Below, piece after piece: positions 51,101 through 55,345 of a stretch of DNA of 55,345 nucleotides. The notes under the pieces were generated by a model that worked only from the letters and a program-made list of their open reading frames with translations, did not search any database and had not been told where the DNA came from. Numbering within the stretch: the first letter of the stretch is position 1; each line of letters starts with the position of its first letter. The translations under genes and the position numbers were made by a program. The DNA lies in IMG/VR virus record IMGVR_UViG_3300044971_001115, positions 1-55,345 of that record; one strand, 5' to 3'. The DNA is from a virus.

Positions 51101-51341
51101 AATTAAGATCAACGGATCGCTCGATCCTGTAGTTGGTACGTACAATCCTGGTGATTGGTGTCAGCTAGTAATTAATGACGACTTTATTAGCGAGCGTTTG
51201 CAAAGCTATCTAGAACCTAGAAGTACAGCAATTGTTCGCAAGATTGAGTCAATAAATGTCTCTGTACCAAATAGCCCTGCGTTTCCAGAAGACATTACAT
51301 TGAACCTAATTCCTGAATGGGAGGTTGACGTCCGTGGGTAG
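48180..51341 (+). CDS. Tail hub / minor tail protein with repeated beta modules (1053 aa)
   Basis: The N-terminal ~130 residues match the hub-type minor tail proteins of actinophages (ILAEVPFADVSFERALKG, TMPGKTALYVTRNG, VWGGIIWSREY). This protein closes the tail tube and anchors fibres. About residues 240-740 contain five modules of the tail beta family (THNLIAGQRV-like, TAHGLFKGDTVSI, AAHNFIEGDYVLV and similar), interrupting the hub domain, which resumes towards the C-terminus (EYAPPSAFGADKLTF, YNPGDWCQLVIND). The ribosome site is weak (TAGG). The last bases overlap the next gene. Confidence 0.78.
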   Translation: MAITSNDFSTKIANYKYFVVDILTNSILAEVPFADVSFERALKGAGAFSGKIAIVPDTKDLDLYESTMPGKTALYVTRNGICVWGGIIWSREYSITSRSLSVNASEFTSYLFHRVIWKTYNYNLSANLYKLTQGGKVKVELLTRKILFPATDTAGNRTSVILNFAEYGFVKYNGTYKIVSEAGYEPTVDYFYVEIPALPPRPDSYYSRVEVTSRVDTYQYVKELITEVLSDFVDVDFSNEAINPGVREAFNVTYKTVLNNVATIVTNTSHNLIAGQRVDIKNVDANLDGVRTVKEVLSDTSFTFDVVTANIATNTPTVSTTYPLKYREVTTVARRSVKNVKASSNIVTVTTAVPHLLKVTDNLIMQIEKKHKRFNNNGAAVSVTAVPSATTFTYNLTTDNTPTAGINVKDSYCKYSVDVKALRLTMYPGYTHDFDTDSEIYVDGVDLDAWETPMYDGYHTVTEVAGDDTWFQFEPKYAMTKEPGSVIDISRRKYKKSSNLVSITTTTAHGLFKGDTVSIDTKASGTDVAFDGTVEIKNIPGADNTFTYRPIKTVSKDVKDQASTGTVTRTKAIIGSIDRTPSTISKIQRVASTATITTAAAHNFIEGDYVLVACNVTSFNNSNVPVQVSDVPSTTTFSYSSAGSPVAADTAATGIASAVFTGFGKARYPSTAAASGTTRTITCSNHGLSTDDWVSIYIAGKDSIYNNGGAPVKITKIDANSFSYTVAGSATDTSSGLDAYSIITSAAYVTKTPVVYARSYGEFPDNADLGGLEFGTTTYSQKAFINATITGSDLQNVGEHLDKYSNTPEGFEYRIDCSVQTVDGVQSFKRTFVIVPRKPEVLTDYLTAYPLAPGEYAPPSAFGADKLTFEYPGNVADVTLSENAENAITRMFIVGDGGGAGEGEASAHYSGSALTDLLSNGWPILDGGEKQSWPQYGYNQINRDKWDNYDAELDFKKTADRYLNESKPPMGEYSIKINGSLDPVVGTYNPGDWCQLVINDDFISERLQSYLEPRSTAIVRKIESINVSVPNSPAFPEDITLNLIPEWEVDVRG

Positions 51342-54300
51342 TCGCAGAATAGCAAAGACCAGAAATCTTTCTTCTTATCTAAACTCTTTAGATAATTCAA
51401 CAACAGCCTCAGCACTTCAAATCAATGCAAATAACTCTATTGCAGCTAACTCGATTGGCGAAGGTTCGCTTGCCGAAGAGCTTGAGATTTTTGATAAAAG
51501 TGTACAAAGTGGTAACTACGTAGAAGGCTATTCTGGCTGGAGGATTACCGGAAGCGGTAACGCTGAGTTCGGTAACGTAGTCGTCCGTGGAAATATTAAT
51601 GCATCCTCCGGAACAATTGGCTACTGGAATATCTCTAATCCATCAGTGACTCGTGTAATTGGCACTACTACTTTGCTTGGTACTTTTATTGAGAGCACCG
51701 CAGCAGGTAGTGATGATGGCGACCTAACTACGGGATCATATGTTGGATTGTTTAAGTCTTTGGACGCAGATGATTTAGTTGTAACCAATAAAGAACGCTC
51801 ATCTAACATTGCAACCCTAACGGTAGAGTCTCACGGATTTATAGTCGGGGATCAGGTATTGGTTTCATTAGAAGATGACACTACTTTTAATAATTTATCT
51901 GTTCCCGTAACTGTCACTGCCGTTACTCTAAATACCTTTACTTATGCAAATTCAGGCAGCACAGTCGCCTATTCGACAGCCACCGGGTATGCTCAGCTTT
52001 ATGTGGAAGACGTAGCTGGCCTCTACCTTCGTGACTACGGCAAAGCCGAGTTTGACTACGGATACTTCTCTAATAGAGGCGTCTCTTATGTGTCCTCACC
52101 GGAAATCAACTTCATCTACAACCCGAGCTTTGAGTATATAAACTCATCTTCTGTGCGTGTAGGTAGCACGACTTCCTGGGATCTTGCGAATCTCACAAGT
52201 TATGCCCAAACAAAAGCTATAACTAATGCCGTACAGAGCGGGACTACCGTAACTCTTACGGTTGGTTCTGGCCATGGGTTTGTTATTGGTGATCAAGTTG
52301 ATGTTAATGATGTTACGACAGTTGGATACACTGCCCTAAATAATGACAATGAAGTAGTGCTGACTGGGGTGGCTACTTCTACAATTACTTACACCTCTGG
52401 AACCAGTAGAACCCTGACCAGTGCTGCATGTAATGGAAACGTTGTTCGCACCGCGGCGGTAGATCCTGACGTATTGCTCAGTCGAGGGTCTTTTACAGCT
52501 GCATATGCTATGCAAAGTACGTACGGTATCCACCATGAGTGGACCACCACTGCCGGGGATGACTATCTAATTGGAACCATTGACTACAGCGAGATTTTAA
52601 ATAAAAAGTACACATCCTCGCTGCTTCCTATTTACTTTGGATTTGACGCGTTTATAGCCGCGGATATGAATCCAATAACTGCAACCGCTGTGACAGCGAA
52701 TGCCACTTCAGGTTCGATCACTGTAACCGTAGATCAAGCACCGAGCAACGATGGAATTGCTATTGGTGACTATGTATATCTGAGTTTTGTAGGAACTAGC
52801 CCTAGTAGCGGAGAGGATTTAATAGCTACAGGGTCTTATACGCCTTCAGAGCTATCTAGAATTTATGTTGTTACTGCTGTTGATAACACGTCTCCAGGAT
52901 TTAGCCTAACTGTGTCTCAAGCTGGTGGCATCAATACTACAGAGACTTTGACGCTATCTGCTCTAAAAGACGGGGACGGTATCGATAGGGCCTACTTTGT
53001 GTCTAAGGTTATAGCGGGAGCACTTAACCTGGAGGACATATACATAACTTTTGGTGCTGTTGATGTCCCTCTAGCCAACGTTGTAGACACTAAAACTACT
53101 GCGATATGGGCCGCAGGCGGTAATTACTACTACACTAATAATCCGTCTTCTCTAATGAATAGATTGCTGGATACCTCTTTTGGCGAGGCAAACCAGACAA
53201 TTACCCCGATGTCGAATCCTTATCCTGTAGTAATCGACAGCAGCAAACTCTATACCGAGTATAAAGCCAATGATCCTGCTGGTCTGGCCGCGGAAAATAC
53301 AATCAAAATTAAAATCCCTAACTGGGCCTACAAACTTACGTTTTCTAGTGTTGGTACTGGTATAGCAGTCTCTGCTACTAAAGCTACGTCCTACTCCGGA
53401 AACAACCTCTACCTTGTGTATGACAGTTTTAGTTTTAGCACTGTTAGTACTCCATTTTATGGAGACACTATAGGGGCACTTTCAAACTATGACTGGAAGA
53501 CATCAGCTAGTGCTCCGTCCAGCGTGTCTGCTAGCGTACTTGGAACATACTGGATTGATCTAAATCTTGATTCAAACACATTTAATTTAAATGGTTTGGA
53601 CTACATTGGGTTCTCGTCTAAAACCTATGCTTATTCCTACAGAGCTCCAGCTAATATAAACACGTATATGGGTCTGGGAACCGTCGCCTATGCACCTGAC
53701 ACTTCTGCGTTTACAGATCCAGACCTGCACTATCTAAACATTAGTTCCGCTGTTCTTCAGTTTCCTGACCCAACTACGCTATATGCAAACGGGGTCTACA
53801 CAAGGACGAGAAGCTACATTGACGTAGTCTCTTCTTACGGGGGTTCTGGTATAGAGATGTCTGCTCTGTTTGAACGTTTAGATTCGTCTGAGGTTGTTGT
53901 AAATACTCAAAAATCATCAATTATTGCCTATATTGACGAAGACGATAAATCGCCTCGTATTGCCTTGAATAGCCTTATGATTGATTTAAATGGTGCTGTA
54001 ACTGCAGATAACATTACTGCAAATAAGATTCGACTGACTCCTGCTGTAGACCTGAGTGCTTCTTCTACTGAACACAACTTCCAAATTGGAGAAAGCAACG
54101 GCCTCAACCTTAGAATTGATAACAATGAAATTGAGGCCCTCAATAACGGGGCTGGATCAACCCTAAACTTAAATGGTGCTGGCAGCGGGACTGTTGTATT
54201 TGGTGGTCTACTTGACTCAAACGACACCTATGCCAACGACATCACAACCACCCGTCGAGCCATGTGGATCTCGTCCGCTGGTGTTTTTGGTTACGCGTCT

Positions 54301-54594
54301 TCAAGCCGCACCAAGAAGCAAGACATTGTTTCGGCAAACATTGACATAAATTCTGTTTTGTCAGTAGAACCTAAACAGTTTAGATACATCAAAGCCGTTG
54401 AACAATTTGGAGCGGATGCCCCTATTGAACTAGGTATGATTGCTGAAGACCTACATGATGCCGGGCTTACCCACTTTGTGGACTATGGCCCAGACGGAGA
54501 CATTCAGGGCATCCACTACAGCACCTATGTGGTTGCACTTCAGGCTGTAGTGCGTGATCTAGCAGCTCGCGTTGCTGCCTTAGAGTCTAACTAA
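51334..54594 (+). CDS. Tail fibre with C-terminal intramolecular chaperone (S74-type)
   Basis: I start at GTG 51334, 9 nt after GGGAGG (51319-51324), overlapping the hub stop; the TTG at 51325 sits against that site. The 1086-aa protein has a short N-terminal attachment region, then IYGYWNIS-like fibre segments, beta modules at about 150-220 and 293-375 (ITNAVQSGTTVTLTVG again), further beta-rich receptor-type domains, and a C-terminal peptidase S74/chaperone domain from ~988 (SRTKKQDI, LGMIAEDLHDAG, IHYSTYV). S74 domains help the fibre trimerise and then cut themselves off. It is the likely receptor-binding protein. Confidence 0.85.
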   Translation: MGSRRIAKTRNLSSYLNSLDNSTTASALQINANNSIAANSIGEGSLAEELEIFDKSVQSGNYVEGYSGWRITGSGNAEFGNVVVRGNINASSGTIGYWNISNPSVTRVIGTTTLLGTFIESTAAGSDDGDLTTGSYVGLFKSLDADDLVVTNKERSSNIATLTVESHGFIVGDQVLVSLEDDTTFNNLSVPVTVTAVTLNTFTYANSGSTVAYSTATGYAQLYVEDVAGLYLRDYGKAEFDYGYFSNRGVSYVSSPEINFIYNPSFEYINSSSVRVGSTTSWDLANLTSYAQTKAITNAVQSGTTVTLTVGSGHGFVIGDQVDVNDVTTVGYTALNNDNEVVLTGVATSTITYTSGTSRTLTSAACNGNVVRTAAVDPDVLLSRGSFTAAYAMQSTYGIHHEWTTTAGDDYLIGTIDYSEILNKKYTSSLLPIYFGFDAFIAADMNPITATAVTANATSGSITVTVDQAPSNDGIAIGDYVYLSFVGTSPSSGEDLIATGSYTPSELSRIYVVTAVDNTSPGFSLTVSQAGGINTTETLTLSALKDGDGIDRAYFVSKVIAGALNLEDIYITFGAVDVPLANVVDTKTTAIWAAGGNYYYTNNPSSLMNRLLDTSFGEANQTITPMSNPYPVVIDSSKLYTEYKANDPAGLAAENTIKIKIPNWAYKLTFSSVGTGIAVSATKATSYSGNNLYLVYDSFSFSTVSTPFYGDTIGALSNYDWKTSASAPSSVSASVLGTYWIDLNLDSNTFNLNGLDYIGFSSKTYAYSYRAPANINTYMGLGTVAYAPDTSAFTDPDLHYLNISSAVLQFPDPTTLYANGVYTRTRSYIDVVSSYGGSGIEMSALFERLDSSEVVVNTQKSSIIAYIDEDDKSPRIALNSLMIDLNGAVTADNITANKIRLTPAVDLSASSTEHNFQIGESNGLNLRIDNNEIEALNNGAGSTLNLNGAGSGTVVFGGLLDSNDTYANDITTTRRAMWISSAGVFGYASSSRTKKQDIVSANIDINSVLSVEPKQFRYIKAVEQFGADAPIELGMIAEDLHDAGLTHFVDYGPDGDIQGIHYSTYVVALQAVVRDLAARVAALESN
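52213..52449 (+). repeat. Beta-module repeat, copy C
   Basis: Encodes the same module as copies A and B in the distal tail gene, with the start ITNAVQSGTTVTLTVG identical to copy A and the end YTSGTSRTLTSAAC identical to both. The DNA is also very similar in the first ~50 bases, which suggests duplication between genes about 4.5 kb apart. Confidence 0.7.
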
Positions 54595-54607
54595 CCGAAA
54601 TGTCATG

Positions 54608-54613
54608 TAGAAT
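54608..54613 (+). promoter_or_regulatory. TAGAAT box after the tail fibre gene
   Basis: TAGAAT at 54608-54613 lies 32 nt before the ATG at 54646 in the only sizeable gap near here. AAGGA precedes the ATG, so a transcript starting near 54620 would have a normal short leader. No clear -35. Confidence 0.3.
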
Positions 54614-54645
54614 GTACCTATACGAACTACAAATTAAGGAATACA

Positions 54646-54831
54646 ATGCCAACTAATAATGAAGCCGCCGTATTTAATGAAGTACTCGCCATTACTCGTG
54701 AGCAGCTAGCTCGCTCCATGAGCCTAAATGCTGAACTTGAAGCTATGCTAAAAGTAGAGCAAGCTAAGAATGAAGAGCTACAGAAAAAGATTGCTGAACT
54801 AGAATCTCCTGCTGAGCCAGAAAAAAAGTAG
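54646..54831 (+). CDS. Small coiled-coil protein (61 aa)
   Basis: This 61-aa protein is almost wholly a heptad-patterned helix (MSLNAELEAMLKVEQAK then NEELQKKIAELE), ending in a short Pro/Lys tail (PAEPEKK). AAGGA lies 7-8 nt upstream of the ATG. It could oligomerise or bind the fibre. A spanin- or antiholin-like role is unsupported, as no membrane segment is present. Confidence 0.7.
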   Translation: MPTNNEAAVFNEVLAITREQLARSMSLNAELEAMLKVEQAKNEELQKKIAELESPAEPEKK

Positions 54832-54834
54832 CCC

Positions 54835-55305
54835 ATGATTGAAGTAAAAGACGGAAATAGAACGCTATATGTAGACGGCGTTCTTATTGGTAAATCTACG
54901 TCTTATCGTCGCGGCTCTACTCGCTGGATCGAGTTTGATCTCTATAAGACAGTCGGTGGGCAATATGTCCTATCACGAATTGGAGTATCGCTGGTCTACC
55001 ATGGTGCTGCTTGTAGCTTGGTAGCCACCTATAATCTTCAGGAACTGCCATTCAATGAGACCCATCGCGATAGCATTCCTTGCGACCGCTGTAATCCAGA
55101 CGAGAGTGCCGACTTGGTGTTCCCTGAGAAGAACCGATACTGGGCTCAGGTCAGTGACCAGGCTACTGCTGTTTTAGATGCTCTTTATAAGTACGATGAT
55201 GGCGGTGCTCGCTACCTGACTAACGTTGCTCAACGGTTGCTCGAAGAAGCAGCTAAACGCGATAAAGACATCGCCGAAGTGTATAGGTTTGAAATTATCA
55301 AGTAA
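54835..55305 (+). CDS. Hypothetical protein with CxxC motif (156 aa)
   Basis: It starts 3 nt after the coiled-coil gene. The N-terminal part is beta-rich (EVKDGNRTLYVDGVLIG), the middle includes VYHGAACSL and a CDRC motif near residue 83 that may bind zinc, and the C-terminal half is helical (YLTNVAQRLLEEAAK). No family is recognised. It may be a late or early regulatory gene after the tail module. Confidence 0.7.
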   Translation: MIEVKDGNRTLYVDGVLIGKSTSYRRGSTRWIEFDLYKTVGGQYVLSRIGVSLVYHGAACSLVATYNLQELPFNETHRDSIPCDRCNPDESADLVFPEKNRYWAQVSDQATAVLDALYKYDDGGARYLTNVAQRLLEEAAKRDKDIAEVYRFEIIK

Positions 55306-55345
55306 ACCTGATACCATAGCAACAACAGAAAAGAAGAAAGACGAA
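55306..55345 (+). other. Leader of the next gene (window edge)
   Basis: Forty bases with a TACCAT box (55312-55317) and a purine-rich ribosome-site-like AAAAGAAGAAAG. The start codon of the following gene lies beyond the window. Confidence 0.35.

Noticed and set aside
1-55345. CRISPR array, insertion sequence, integrase or rRNA
   Set aside because: No regularly spaced direct repeats, transposase, recombinase or rRNA-like sequence was seen on either strand.

Overview
The window looks like the virion-structure arm of a tailed double-stranded DNA phage with a long non-contractile tail (siphovirus layout). Every supportable gene lies on the + strand. The host is most likely an actinobacterium. 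This is inferred from the style of the terminase, portal, tail tube, head-tail and tail-tip proteins, the DUF6582-type repeats in the protease, the DUF1360 membrane protein, moderate GC, and several promoters that appear to give leaderless mRNAs. No integrase, repressor, replication gene, tRNA or CRISPR array was found.

Layout. 1-938 is gene-free: a G/T-rich end, a long pyrimidine tract, then a consensus promoter followed at once by an intrinsic terminator. 939-2549 carries an NlpC/P60 wall hydrolase, three tiny membrane proteins and a small unknown. 2588-5481 carries a double helix-turn-helix protein (candidate small terminase), a small Cys protein, the large terminase, an unknown, and a DUF1360 membrane protein. 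5498-7729 carries the portal and a Dps-like ferritin.

7733-30433 is a ~22.7-kb cargo block inserted where most phages have at most one small minor-head gene. It contains a 3659-aa protein with a kinase fold, ParB-like folds and at least four recognisable ADP-ribosyltransferase (ART) folds; a 648-aa Cys-cluster/ParB protein; a 273-aa acidic helical protein; a 2642-aa protein with an SF1 helicase and an HExxH metallopeptidase; and three small unknowns. This architecture matches the 'polyvalent proteins' described for phages and conjugative elements: large multi-effector proteins thought to enter the new host with the DNA. The two giants share an N-terminal module, and three of the block's proteins share a small acidic helical module. 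Both are candidate loading or docking tags.

30439-43134 resumes the head and neck: a 1575-aa multidomain maturation protease, a capsid protein with a long acidic scaffold-like N-terminus, a second head-region protein, tail tube, head-tail adaptor, tail terminator, HK97 gp10-like protein, and a frameshifted pair of tail assembly chaperones. 43163-54594 holds the tape measure, the distal tail protein, the tail hub/minor tail protein and a tail fibre ending in an S74-type chaperone. 54646-55305 holds a small coiled-coil protein and an unknown. One beta module recurs, sometimes nearly unchanged, in the tail tube, distal tail, hub and fibre proteins.

How the genes may work together (inference): the terminase and portal package DNA; the protease matures the shell and may trim the co-packaged giants; after ejection the ARTs, kinase, helicase, peptidase and Dps would modify the host or protect the incoming DNA. 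No assignment was tested by database search; all rest on motifs, order and spacing read from the sequence.
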